From Streptomyces sp. L2 (GTDB taxonomy: Bacteria > Actinomycetota > Actinomycetes > Streptomycetales > Streptomycetaceae), in assembly GCF_004124325.1 (NCBI RefSeq), contig NZ_QBDT01000001.1, positions 4,650,001 to 4,714,000 of the forward strand: a DNA stretch of 64,000 nt. The letters run 5' to 3'. Below are positions 52,856 to 63,445 of this stretch, piece by piece. Numbering within the stretch: position 1 is the stretch's first letter; every line of letters begins with the position of its first letter. The position numbers and the translations under genes were made by a program. The notes under the pieces are model-generated. The model was not told the origin of the DNA. It saw only the letters and a program-made list of their open reading frames with translations, and ran no database searches.

Positions 52856-53578
52856 GTGACCGGCACTGTTTCGCCGGCTGCGACGGTCGTCGGGCTGCGT
52901 TCCGTGCGGCTGCTGAGCCGGTGTGAGGACGGGGAGCGGTTGGGGGCGCTGGTGTGGGCGCCCGGGCCGGGGTGGCGGATGGTGAGCAGCGCTGTGCTGG
53001 GCGGGGGGATCGGGGAGCGGGGCTGGGTGGTCAACGCGCAGGTGTCGCACGGGTACCGGCGTACCGATCCCGAGCGGCATCTGGACGAGCTGGCCGCGGG
53101 GGCGGGGCTGGCTGGGCCGGGGGTGGGGCTGATGACCGCCGCCGATGTGTCCCGGTACGGGCACGCGGCCGACGGGGGCGCGGAGGCACTGGTCACGGCC
53201 GGGATAGGGGTGCGGGGGTGGGCCGCCTCCCCGGTGGAGGGCAGCGCACGTCCCGGGAGGCCGGGCACGATCAACATCGTCGTCCGTGTGCCCGTGGCGT
53301 TCACCGACGCCGCCCTGGTCAACGCCGTGGCCACCGCCACCGAGGCCAAGGTGCAGGCCCTGCTCGACGCCGGTCACGACTGTTCCGGCACGCCGACGGA
53401 CGCGGTGTGCGTCGCCGCCCGCGTCCCGGCACCCGGCGACGAGGTGCACGCCTTCGCCGGGCCCCGGTCGCTGTGGGGCGCCCGGCTGGCGCGTGCCGTG
53501 CACGGGGCCGTGCGGTCCGCGATCGACGCCGGGGGCCGAGAAGTCAGCGCAGCGGCTTCAGCAGCGTGTACTCCGTGA
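52856..53578 (+). CDS. cbiZ: Adenosylcobinamide amidohydrolase (CbiZ)
   Basis: A 240-residue protein with the CbiZ signatures WVVNAQVSHGYRRTDPERHL, GPGVGLMTAADVSRY, GTINIVVRVPVAFTDAALVN and ATEAKVQALLDAGHDCSGT. It removes the aminopropanol side chain from adenosylcobinamide so that salvaged corrinoids can enter cobalamin synthesis. No other cobalamin gene is adjacent. Its end overlaps the converging GNAT gene by 35 bp. Confidence 0.88.
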   Translation: MTGTVSPAATVVGLRSVRLLSRCEDGERLGALVWAPGPGWRMVSSAVLGGGIGERGWVVNAQVSHGYRRTDPERHLDELAAGAGLAGPGVGLMTAADVSRYGHAADGGAEALVTAGIGVRGWAASPVEGSARPGRPGTINIVVRVPVAFTDAALVNAVATATEAKVQALLDAGHDCSGTPTDAVCVAARVPAPGDEVHAFAGPRSLWGARLARAVHGAVRSAIDAGGREVSAAASAACTP

Positions 53579-53987
53579 TCCCCGGCGGGTAGTCCGGGAT
53601 CGCGCAGACCACCTTGTAGCCGTGCCGGCGGTAGAACTCCGGAGCCTGGAAGTCCCAGGTCTCCAGGCGGGAGGCGGTGCACCCGCGCTCGGTGCGGGCG
53701 ATGCGTTCCGCGCTGCGCAGCAGGCGGCTGCCGAGGCCCGCGTCGCGGTGGGGGGCGGCCACCCAGAGGTAGGTGACGTGCAGCCAGGTCGTCCAGGTGT
53801 GGCCGACCAGGCCGCCGGCCAGGGCCCCGGTCTCGGTCATCGCCCACACGTGGAGGGGCGATTCGTGCTCGCCCGGGGTTCCGCGCAGGGCCGCCAGGAC
53901 CGGGGAGGCCGCCGTATTGGTGTCCCGCAGCCGGGAACGGAGAAGATCGCGCCTCGCCTTGTCGACTTCCGCCTCAATACGAAACAT
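53544..53987 (-). CDS. GNAT-family acetyltransferase
   Basis: A 147-residue acetyltransferase. LWVAAPHRDAGLGSRLLRSAE is the acetyl-CoA-binding motif A (R/Q-x-x-G-x-G/A form), and LETWDFQAPEFYRRHGYKVV is motif B with the usual Tyr. The substrate is unknown. The ATG at 53987 is preferred; a start three codons upstream is possible. Its 3' end overlaps cbiZ tail to tail. Confidence 0.85.
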   Translation of the reverse strand: MFRIEAEVDKARRDLLRSRLRDTNTAASPVLAALRGTPGEHESPLHVWAMTETGALAGGLVGHTWTTWLHVTYLWVAAPHRDAGLGSRLLRSAERIARTERGCTASRLETWDFQAPEFYRRHGYKVVCAIPDYPPGITEYTLLKPLR

Positions 53988-54142
53988 GCGGCACACGATA
54001 AACGCCTCTGGCAGCCAGTTCTGCGCTTTGCCTTCCCCTCTCGCGCACCGTCCGTAAGCTGAGAAACGGTGTCGGCGGGGGGCCGGTGCCGTTCAGGGGG
54101 CGAACCGGGCGGGTACGGCGCCCGCGGTGGGGGTAGAGGTGT

Positions 54143-54164
54143 CCGCACGGTGGTTGCCGTGCGG
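54143..54164. repeat. Perfect inverted repeat upstream of the LuxR regulator
   Basis: CCGCACGG-TGGTTG-CCGTGCGG, 8-bp arms, about 100 bp before the regulator start; possible operator or attenuator. Confidence 0.5.
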
Positions 54165-54266
54165 TGCGCGCACTCCTGTCCGGGAGGCCGTGACCGCGCG
54201 ACGCCGTCGCCTTCTGGGACCTTGATCGTCCCCCGCTCCGCGAGGAGCACGGGGGAAGGGGGTTTC

Positions 54267-55073
54267 GTGGTTCGTATCCGAGTCCTGGTCGTCGACGATC
54301 ACCGCATCTTCGCCGAGTCGCTCGCCGCCGCCCTGGCCGCCGAGCCCGACGTCGACGTGTCCGCCGCCGGCAGCGGCCCGGCCGCGCTGCGCTGCATGGA
54401 GCGCGCCGCCGGCGAGGGCCGCCGCTACGACGTCCTGCTCGTCGACGCCGACCTGGGCGGCCGACTGCCCGGCACCGGCCTGTCCGGCATCGGGCTGCCC
54501 GGCACCCGGCCGGCCGTGCCGGTGCAGGCGGGCGACGAGGACGGCCTGGTCGACGGGATCTCCCTGGTCGCGGGGGTCAGAACCGCCCAGCCCGGGGTGC
54601 GGATCGTGGTCCTCGCCGAGAAGGACGACCCCCGGCGCGCCGCCCTCGCGCTGCAGGCCGGGGCGTGCGGCTGGGTCGCCAAGGACTGCTCGCTGTCCCG
54701 GCTGCTGACCGTGATCCGGGGTGTCCTGCGCGACGAGACCCACCTGCCGCCCGCCCTGCTCACCGGCGTCCTGAAGGAACTCACGGCAGCGCGCAAACAC
54801 CGCACCGAGAGCGAGCGCCTGGTGCAGTCCCTCACCCCGAGGGAACGGGAAGTGCTGCGCTGCATGGTCGCCGGGCTCGGCAGGAAGGCCGTCGCCGAAC
54901 GGCTGTTCCTGTCCCCGCACACCGTCCGCACCCACATGCAGAACGTCCTCGGCAAGCTCGGCGTCCACTCCACCCTCGCCGCCGTGGCCCTGGCCAGGAG
55001 GGCCGGGGTCGGCCCGGTGGAGCTGGAGACCCTAACCCGGGATGTTGTCGAACGGGGCGGTCAACTGGCGTAG
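54267..55073 (+). CDS. LuxR-family response regulator
   Basis: A 268-residue regulator with a receiver domain (VVDDHRIFAESLAAAL; phosphate acceptor in VLLVDADL) and a LuxR domain (LTPREREVLRCMVAGLGRK, then SPHTVRTHMQNVLGKLGV). A Gly/Pro-rich insertion of about 30 residues follows the phosphorylation site (PGTGLSGIGLPGTRPAVP), longer than usual. The GTG start follows GGGAAGGGGG. No kinase is adjacent. Its end overlaps the converging marR gene by 42 bp. Confidence 0.88.
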   Translation: MVRIRVLVVDDHRIFAESLAAALAAEPDVDVSAAGSGPAALRCMERAAGEGRRYDVLLVDADLGGRLPGTGLSGIGLPGTRPAVPVQAGDEDGLVDGISLVAGVRTAQPGVRIVVLAEKDDPRRAALALQAGACGWVAKDCSLSRLLTVIRGVLRDETHLPPALLTGVLKELTAARKHRTESERLVQSLTPREREVLRCMVAGLGRKAVAERLFLSPHTVRTHMQNVLGKLGVHSTLAAVALARRAGVGPVELETLTRDVVERGGQLA

Positions 55074-55529
55074 CAGCCCCGCCAGTTCCGCACGCTGGGC
55101 GCGCGACAGCTCGGCGAGGATCGCCCGCTCCTGCGCCAGCAGTCCGGCCAGCGACTGGTCCGCGCGGTCGCGCCCCGCGTCCGTCAGCCGGACCAGCACA
55201 CCGCGCCGGTCACTCGGATCCGGCAACCGCTCCACCAGGCCCTTCTTCGCCAGCCGGTCGATGCGGTTGGTCATCGTGCCCGACGTGACCAGGGTCTGCG
55301 TCAGGAGCTGGCCGGGGGAGAGCTGATACGGCACTCCCGCGCGCCTGAGCGCGGTCAGCACGTCGAACTCCCAGGGCTCCAGCTGGTGCTCGGCGAACGC
55401 GAGCCGACGCGCCCGGTCCAGGTGCCGGGCCAGCCTGCTCACCCGGCTGAGCACCTCGAGCGGCTCCACGTCGAGGTCCGGGCGCTCCCGGCGCCACGCT
55501 GCGACCAGCCGATCGACCTCGTCCTCCAT
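55032..55529 (-). CDS. MarR-family transcriptional regulator
   Basis: A 165-residue MarR protein: LEPWEFDVLTALRRAGVPYQLSPGQLL, VTSGTMTNRIDRLAKKGLVER and the wing DRRGVLVRLTDAG are typical. The ATG at 55529 gives the normal length. It is divergent from a methyltransferase gene, and tandem and palindromic repeats (55563-55594) in the 88-bp gap are its likely operator. Confidence 0.9.
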   Translation of the reverse strand: MEDEVDRLVAAWRRERPDLDVEPLEVLSRVSRLARHLDRARRLAFAEHQLEPWEFDVLTALRRAGVPYQLSPGQLLTQTLVTSGTMTNRIDRLAKKGLVERLPDPSDRRGVLVRLTDAGRDRADQSLAGLLAQERAILAELSRAQRAELAGLLRQLTAPFDNIPG

Positions 55530-55562
55530 GGAGATCAGTGTAGTGGTTGTGTCGACATGAAG

Positions 55563-55594
55563 TCTCTTGATGTCGAGTCTCTTGACGTCGAGAG
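55563..55594. promoter_or_regulatory. Tandem/palindromic MarR operator
   Basis: TCTCTTGAYGTCGAG occurs twice in tandem (55563-55577 and 55578-55592). The second copy with the next two bases forms a near-perfect 16-bp palindrome, CTCTTGACGTCGAGAG (55579-55594). It lies in the divergent promoter region. Confidence 0.65.
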
Positions 55595-55617
55595 AATTGA
55601 TGGGGGACAGTGGGATC

Positions 55618-56436
55618 ATGAACTCGCCGATCTGGGACCCCGGCCAGTACCTCCGCCACGCCGGTCACCGTGCCCGCCCCTTCACCGACCTCCTCGCCCG
55701 CGTGCCCGCCCTGCCGGCGGCCCGCCCCCGCATCGCCGACCTCGGCTGCGGCCCCGGCAACGTCACCGTCCTCCTCGCCGAACGCTGGCCCGACGCCCAC
55801 ATCACCGGCTACGACAACTCGCCCGAGATGCTCGACAAGGCGCACGTCGACCACGGGGGACCCACGAGCGGTGCCGGGCGGCTCGACTTCACCCACGCCG
55901 ACCTGCGTACCTGGACCCCCGCGGAACCGCAGTCGTACGACCTGGTCATCACCAACGCCACCCTGCAGTGGGTGCCCGGCCACACCGACCGCTTTCCCGA
56001 CTGGATCGCCGGCCTCAAACCCGGCGGGACCTTCGCCCTCCAGGTGCCGGACAACATCGACGCACCCCTGCACGCCCTGATGCGCGAACTCGCCGCCACT
56101 CCCCGCTGGAAGAGCCGCCTCGCCGACGTCCTGCGCCGCCCCGACTCCGTGCCCGCCCCCGGCGTCTACCTGGACCACCTCGCCCGCCTCGGCTGCACGC
56201 CCGACGTGTGGCAGACGACGTACCACCACGTCCTGGCCGGCGAGGACCCCGTCCTGGACTGGGTCAAGGGCACCGGGCTGCGGCCCGCCCTCACCGTCCT
56301 CGCCGACGACCCCGACGCCCGGGACGCCTTCCTCACCGAGTACCGGGACCTGCTCCGCCAGGCCTACCCGGCCACCCCGTACGGCACGGTCCTCCCGTTC
56401 CGCCGCCTGTTCGCCGCCGCCGTGAAGGAGGCCTGA
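55618..56436 (+). CDS. Trans-aconitate 2-methyltransferase-like SAM methyltransferase
   Basis: A 272-residue class I methyltransferase of the Tam type: WDPGQYLRHAGHRARPF at the start, motif I IADLGCGPGNVTVLLAERWP, then GYDNSPEMLDKA and NATLQWVPGH. Tam methylates trans-aconitate, a by-product of aconitase. It is divergent from marR and probably controlled by it. It is followed 2 bp later by the VOC gene. Confidence 0.87.
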   Translation: MNSPIWDPGQYLRHAGHRARPFTDLLARVPALPAARPRIADLGCGPGNVTVLLAERWPDAHITGYDNSPEMLDKAHVDHGGPTSGAGRLDFTHADLRTWTPAEPQSYDLVITNATLQWVPGHTDRFPDWIAGLKPGGTFALQVPDNIDAPLHALMRELAATPRWKSRLADVLRRPDSVPAPGVYLDHLARLGCTPDVWQTTYHHVLAGEDPVLDWVKGTGLRPALTVLADDPDARDAFLTEYRDLLRQAYPATPYGTVLPFRRLFAAAVKEA

Positions 56437-56438
56437 GC

Positions 56439-56855
56439 ATGATCGCCGCACTCGACCACGTCCAGCTCGCCGCCCCACCCGGCTCCGAGGACACCCTGCG
56501 CGCCTACTACACCGGCGCGCTCGGCATGACGGAGATCCCCAAGCCGCCCGTCCTCGCCGCCCGCGGCGGCTGCTGGTTCCAGGCCGGGGCCGTCCAGCTC
56601 CACCTGGGCGTCGAGGAGGACTTCCACCCGGCGAAGAAGGCCCACCCCGGGCTCCGGGTCACCGGCATCGACGCCTACGCCGCCCGGCTCGCCGCCCACG
56701 GAGCACCCGTCACCTGGGACGACAACCTCCCCGGCCACCGCCGCTTCTACTCCGAGGATCCGGCCGGCAACCGCCTGGAGTTCCTGGAGCCGGTCAGGCC
56801 GTCCGGCCCAGGTGGTGATGAGGATGCGCACCACAGTGCGTCGACGGCTTCGTAG
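56439..56855 (+). CDS. VOC/glyoxalase-superfamily protein
   Basis: A 138-residue vicinal-oxygen-chelate protein: LDHVQLAAPPGSEDTLRAYY, GGCWFQAGAVQLHLGVEEDF and RRFYSEDPAGNRLEFLEP (the last with the usual metal-ligand Glu). The substrate is unknown; it may be a glyoxalase- or antibiotic-binding-type protein. It follows the methyltransferase gene directly with AAGGAGG (56425-56431) before the ATG and forms an operon with it. Confidence 0.87.
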   Translation: MIAALDHVQLAAPPGSEDTLRAYYTGALGMTEIPKPPVLAARGGCWFQAGAVQLHLGVEEDFHPAKKAHPGLRVTGIDAYAARLAAHGAPVTWDDNLPGHRRFYSEDPAGNRLEFLEPVRPSGPGGDEDAHHSASTAS

Positions 56856-56879
56856 AGAAGCGGGTCCGGAAGCCGTGGG

Positions 56880-57146
56880 TCACGATGCCGTAGGACCCGG
56901 GCGCAACCCCAGGATGCACCTGACCTCCGCATGGGGAACGCCCTCCCCCAGCGTGCCCTCCGCCTTGCGTCGCCGGTAGTCGGCGACCGCCAGGGCGTCT
57001 TCGAGATCCTCGATCACCTGCGGCGGGACCAGGAGCGCGGCGACATGGCCCTGATCGGCGAGCGCGATGATCTCCCGGCCGTCCTTCACACGCCGCACGA
57101 GGTCATCGAGCTCGGAGCGGGCGGCGCTGATCTCGATCTCCGTCAC
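56880..57146 (-). CDS. Phd/YefM-type antitoxin, no toxin partner evident
   Basis: An 88-residue protein whose start VTEIEISAARSELDDLVRRV is the Phd/YefM DNA-binding fold; IIALADQGHVAALLVPPQVI follows, and then a helical tail that would bind a toxin. Downstream on the same strand only 24 bp separate it from the converging VOC gene, and no RelE/YoeB/Doc-like frame fits there. It appears to be solitary. The GTG start has no clear ribosome site. Confidence 0.75.
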   Translation of the reverse strand: MTEIEISAARSELDDLVRRVKDGREIIALADQGHVAALLVPPQVIEDLEDALAVADYRRRKAEGTLGEGVPHAEVRCILGLRPGPTAS

Positions 57147-57207
57147 GCCGGCAGACTGCCAGGAGACGAACCTCACGGTCCACAAGTCCCACCCCTGCGG
57201 GTGAACC

Positions 57208-57882
57208 TCAGCTCTTCCGGTGGCCTATCAGCCGCGGCTTCGGCTCCAGGCCGTCCAGGCCGTGCCAGGCCAGGTTCACCAGGTGCGCCGCCACCTCGGC
57301 CTTCTTCGGGCGGCGCACGTCCAGCCACCACTGCCCGGTCAGCGCGACCATGCCGACCAGAGCCTGCGCGTACAGCGGGGCGAGCTTGGAGTCGAAACCG
57401 CGGTTCTTGAACTCGCGGCCCAGGATGTCCTCCACCTGGGTCGCGATGTCCGAGATCAGCGACGCGAACGTACCCGTCGACTGCGGGATGGGGGAGTCCC
57501 GGACCAGGATGCGGAAACCGTCCGTGTACTCCTCGATGTAGTCCAGCAGCGCGAACGCCGCCTGCTCGCACAGCTCCCGGGGGTGCCCGGCGGTCAGCGA
57601 GGACGTCACCATGTCCAGCAGCCGCCGCATCTCACGGTCCACGACGACCGCGTACAGGCCCTCCTTGCCGCCGAAGTGCTCGTACACCACCGGCTTGGAC
57701 ACCCCGGCCTTCGCCGCGATCTCCTCCACCGACGTGCCCTCGAAACCCTTCGCCGCGAACAGCGTGCGACCGATCTCCAGCAACTGCTGGCGGCGCTCGG
57801 CACCGGTCATACGGGTCCGGCGCGCGCGCCGCGGTTTCTCGCTGCTGGAGGTACTGGAGTCGGTCGCCACGGCGTCAATCAT
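57208..57882 (-). CDS. TetR-family transcriptional regulator
   Basis: A 224-residue TetR protein: RRQQLLEIGRTLFAAKGFEG, TSVEEIAAKAGVSKPVVYEHF (helix-turn-helix) and GGKEGLYAVVVDREM. Its start overlaps the desaturase stop (ATGA), so it is the second gene of that operon and is likely to control it through the palindromic sites at 58961-58987. The ligand may be a long-chain acyl-CoA, as for related fatty-acid regulators; this is inference. Confidence 0.9.
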   Translation of the reverse strand: MIDAVATDSSTSSSEKPRRARRTRMTGAERRQQLLEIGRTLFAAKGFEGTSVEEIAAKAGVSKPVVYEHFGGKEGLYAVVVDREMRRLLDMVTSSLTAGHPRELCEQAAFALLDYIEEYTDGFRILVRDSPIPQSTGTFASLISDIATQVEDILGREFKNRGFDSKLAPLYAQALVGMVALTGQWWLDVRRPKKAEVAAHLVNLAWHGLDGLEPKPRLIGHRKS

Positions 57883-58883
57883 GCCGCCTCGGCGCTCTCC
57901 TTCCCGCGCTGGGAGCCGCCTTCCCCGGTGTTACGGCGGGAATCGATACGCGAGCGTGACGGCCAGCGCACGTCGTACGCCCAGCCGGCCACCTCGAACC
58001 AGCGGATGAACCGGGCCGAGGAGTCGATCTGCCCGCGCATCACCCCGTGCCGCGCCGACGTCGGGTCCGCGTGATGCAGGTTGTGCCAGGACTCGCCGCA
58101 CGACAGCACCGCCAGCCACCACACGTTGCCCGAACGGTCCCGTGACTTGAACGGACGCTTGCCCACCGCATGGCAGATCGAGTTGATCGACCACGTCACA
58201 TGGTGCAGCAAAGCCACTCGTACGAGTGAACCCCAGAAGAAGCCGGTGAACGCCCCCCACCAGGACATCGTCACCAGGCCGCCGATCAGCCCCGGCAGCG
58301 CCAGCGACAGCACCGTCCACAGCACGAACTGCCGGGACACCGCCCGGATGGCCGGATCCTTGATCAGATCCGGCGCGTACTTGTCCTGCGGAGTCTGCTC
58401 CTCATCGAACATCCACGCGATGTGCGCCCACCACAGGCCCTTCATCAGCGCCGGAAGCGTCTCACCGAACCGCCACGGCGAATGCGGGTCGCCCTCCGCG
58501 TCGGAGAACTTGTGGTGCCGGCGGTGGTCCGCCACCCAGCGCACCAGCGGCCCCTCCACCGCCATCGACCCGATCACCGCCAGCGCGATCCGCAACGGCC
58601 GCTTCGCCTTGAACGAACCGTGCGTGAAGTACCGGTGGTACCCGATCGTCACGCCGTGACAGGACAGGAAGTAGAAGAACACCAGCAGGCCCAGGTCGAG
58701 CCAGCTCACCCCCCAGCCCCAGGCCAGCGGCACCGCCCCCACCAGCGCCACGAACGGCACGATGATGAACACCAGCAGCGCGATCTGCTCGATCGAACGC
58801 TTCTTCTCACCACCCAGCGTGGCGGATGCGGCTGTGCCGGCGGCCTCGCGGGCTTCGTCGATCACATCGGAACTAGAGGTCAT
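57879..58883 (-). CDS. Membrane-bound acyl-CoA (delta-9 type) desaturase
   Basis: A 334-residue membrane di-iron desaturase. The three His boxes are HRYFTH (about residue 83), HRRHH (about 120) and HNLHH (about 265), with membrane helices around residues 30-75 and 180-220. It introduces a double bond into saturated acyl chains and so tunes membrane fluidity. TetR follows it in an overlapping frame. A dyad element lies about 80-105 bp upstream of the start. Confidence 0.92.
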   Translation of the reverse strand: MTSSSDVIDEAREAAGTAASATLGGEKKRSIEQIALLVFIIVPFVALVGAVPLAWGWGVSWLDLGLLVFFYFLSCHGVTIGYHRYFTHGSFKAKRPLRIALAVIGSMAVEGPLVRWVADHRRHHKFSDAEGDPHSPWRFGETLPALMKGLWWAHIAWMFDEEQTPQDKYAPDLIKDPAIRAVSRQFVLWTVLSLALPGLIGGLVTMSWWGAFTGFFWGSLVRVALLHHVTWSINSICHAVGKRPFKSRDRSGNVWWLAVLSCGESWHNLHHADPTSARHGVMRGQIDSSARFIRWFEVAGWAYDVRWPSRSRIDSRRNTGEGGSQRGKESAEAA

Positions 58884-58960
58884 GCGCGTCCCCTGTGGGG
58901 TCGAGGGTTGAGACAGATACCCGGTCTGCGGCACCGGACAGGAAGCGAGCGGTACTTCCC

Positions 58961-58987
58961 TACGGTTCCGTAACCTACGGCGTCGTA
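58961..58987. promoter_or_regulatory. Double palindromic operator of the desaturase-TetR operon
   Basis: TACGGTTCCGTA (58961-58972) is a perfect 12-bp palindrome and TACGGCGTCGTA (58976-58987) an imperfect second one, 15 bp centre to centre. The site is 78 bp or more upstream of the desaturase ATG. It is the likely binding site of the TetR protein encoded in the operon. Confidence 0.7.
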
Positions 58988-59186
58988 AGTATGGCAGCGA
59001 GTCGTCCCGCGGCAAGAGCCCCACAGCCTGCGCGTCCGCATGGACACCTATCCTTGGAGTCGGTCGGACAGCGCGGTCCGCTCTGAATCCTTCCCGGACG
59101 CCCCGGCCGGTATGCGGCACCCCGCCGCGCGGCCAAACGCCCGGGTTCCCTCCAGACCAGCTTCCACACTGCAAGGAGCCGCACCC

Positions 59187-61919
<2,733 letters not shown>

Positions 61920-61940
61920 TCCGCCGGCCACGACACACGA

Positions 61941-61978
61941 AGGGTGCCCCCGAGGCCGTACGACCCCGGGGGCACCCT
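61941..61978. terminator. Bidirectional hairpin terminator
   Basis: AGGGTGCCCCCG (61941-61952) and CGGGGGCACCCT (61967-61978), perfect 12-bp arms, between the converging ppc and sortase-substrate genes. Confidence 0.82.
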
Positions 61979-61995
61979 CATGCGCTACAGCCGGT

Positions 61996-62682
61996 TCAGC
62001 CCCGCACGGCCTTCCGGCGCCGGGCCACCAGATAGCCGCCCGCACCGACCAGCACCGCCGCGGCACCCGACACCAGACCCACCGGAACACCGTTACCGGT
62101 CTCGGCCAGCCCACCACCCGGCGCGGACGGCGACACGGACGGCACCGCACCCGGGGACGAGGACGACACGGACGGCACCGGCGACGACGAGGACGGCGCC
62201 GAGGACGACGGCGACGGGGCCGGCGCGGAACCGGACGGCCTGCCCGACGGCGTACCGCCGCCCCCGCCCTGCGATCCGGAGCAGTCCGTCCAGAACACCT
62301 TGTGCTTCGCCGACCCCTTCTCCCCGTCGAAGTTCCAGAACAGCTTGTAGTGCCCGTCCGGCAGCGACATGTCCGCCGTACGGCCATGACCGTCGCCGTC
62401 CAGCGTGATCGCACCGGACTTCACGGTCTCGCCCTTCGTGTGGGCCGTCGGCGCCCAGGCCTCGATGTGCCAGTCCACCTGCTGCACCGCGTCAAAACCG
62501 AACGCGTCCAGATAGAACGTGCACACGTGCGGCTCGTTCCGGCGCGGCACCTCGCCGGTCTTCGCGTCATGGATCTTCACGGTGCCGTTGTCACCGTGGG
62601 GAGCGGCCTGGGCGGCCGGCGCGCACAGCAGCGCCGCCGAGAGACCGGCGCCGAGCACGCCGGCGCGGATGAGGGTACGCAT
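61996..62682 (-). CDS. Secreted, sortase-anchored (LAETG) surface protein
   Basis: A 228-residue exported protein: signal peptide (1-27, ending APAAQAAP), a folded domain with two cysteines (VCTFYLDAFGFDAVQQVDW and FWTDCSG), a Ser/Pro-rich wall-spanning stretch, the sortase signal LAETG at residues 192-196, a membrane helix and a basic tail (ARRRKAVRG). LAxTG is the signal used by class E sortases of Streptomyces. The ligand or role is unknown. Confidence 0.85.
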   Translation of the reverse strand: MRTLIRAGVLGAGLSAALLCAPAAQAAPHGDNGTVKIHDAKTGEVPRRNEPHVCTFYLDAFGFDAVQQVDWHIEAWAPTAHTKGETVKSGAITLDGDGHGRTADMSLPDGHYKLFWNFDGEKGSAKHKVFWTDCSGSQGGGGGTPSGRPSGSAPAPSPSSSAPSSSSPVPSVSSSSPGAVPSVSPSAPGGGLAETGNGVPVGLVSGAAAVLVGAGGYLVARRRKAVRG

Positions 62683-62844
62683 GGGGCAGTTCCATCTTCG
62701 TGTGGCGAACGGGGAAGATGTGGAGGGGGCGGTTCAGCTTCCGGCGCCCACTGACCTGCGGTCAATCACGAAGACGCAACACTCAGGCCCCGCACACACG
62801 TGAAGAACGGCCCAACACCGCAGAGCCCCCCAAACCCCATCCCC

Positions 62845-63348
62845 TCACAGGGCCAGAAACGTCCCCGTCAGCAACACGGCACCCGAACCCGCCAGCACCC
62901 ACGCCACCCGGGTCAGCCGCATCCCGCCCGCGACCACCACCGACGCCAGCAGCAGCGCACCGCCCAACGGCACCCACGCGTACAGGATCCCCGCCGGCCC
63001 CGACCGCACCACCCGGTCCGTCCCCGGCTCCACCACCACGTCGTACGTCCGCCCCCGGCGCACCGCGACCGCCTGGTCGATCACCACCCGGTCCCGCGCC
63101 CGCGCCCCCGCCGACACCGGCCGGAACGCACCCGTACAACCGTCCCCCGCACAGCGCACCACCTTCACCGTGCCGCGCTCACGCCCCTTCGTCAGCATCA
63201 CGTACTGCGCGGTCCCCCAGGAACCCCACACCCCCGCGAACAGAATCAGCACGGCGAGCGCGCCCATCACCGACACCCGCCCCCACCGCAACGCGGAGAC
63301 GGACGCCTGGCGGGCACGGATGGCTGTGGCAGGCATGGCCGGGATCAT
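62845..63348 (-). CDS. Membrane protein of unknown function
   Basis: A 167-residue protein with one N-terminal membrane helix (about 28-48), an extracytoplasmic loop with a Cys pair (VVRCAGDGCTGAF) and two C-terminal helices (about 117-137 and 147-165). The pattern resembles uncharacterised Streptomyces membrane proteins; no function is known to me. A start four codons downstream is possible. It lies between pth and the surface-protein gene on the same strand. Confidence 0.7.
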   Translation of the reverse strand: MIPAMPATAIRARQASVSALRWGRVSVMGALAVLILFAGVWGSWGTAQYVMLTKGRERGTVKVVRCAGDGCTGAFRPVSAGARARDRVVIDQAVAVRRGRTYDVVVEPGTDRVVRSGPAGILYAWVPLGGALLLASVVVAGGMRLTRVAWVLAGSGAVLLTGTFLAL

Positions 63349-63400
63349 TGGCCATACCGCTACGATCGGTCAACTCCGCTGGGCGCCAACACAGGACAAG

Positions 63401-63415
63401 TCAGGAGTTGTACGC
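63401..63415. repeat. 15-bp duplicate of the pth 3' end
   Basis: TCAGGAGTTGTACGC, identical to 63446-63460, which is the stop codon and last four codons (AYNS) of pth. The copies lie 45 bp apart. Confidence 0.6.
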
Positions 63416-63445
63416 CCAGACCTCAGGACTGGTTACGCACACAGC

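Noticed and set aside
56747..56932. Toxin gene partner for the Phd-like antitoxin
   Set aside because: The 61-codon frame overlaps both neighbours, starts inside the antitoxin gene and has no RelE, Doc or PIN features.
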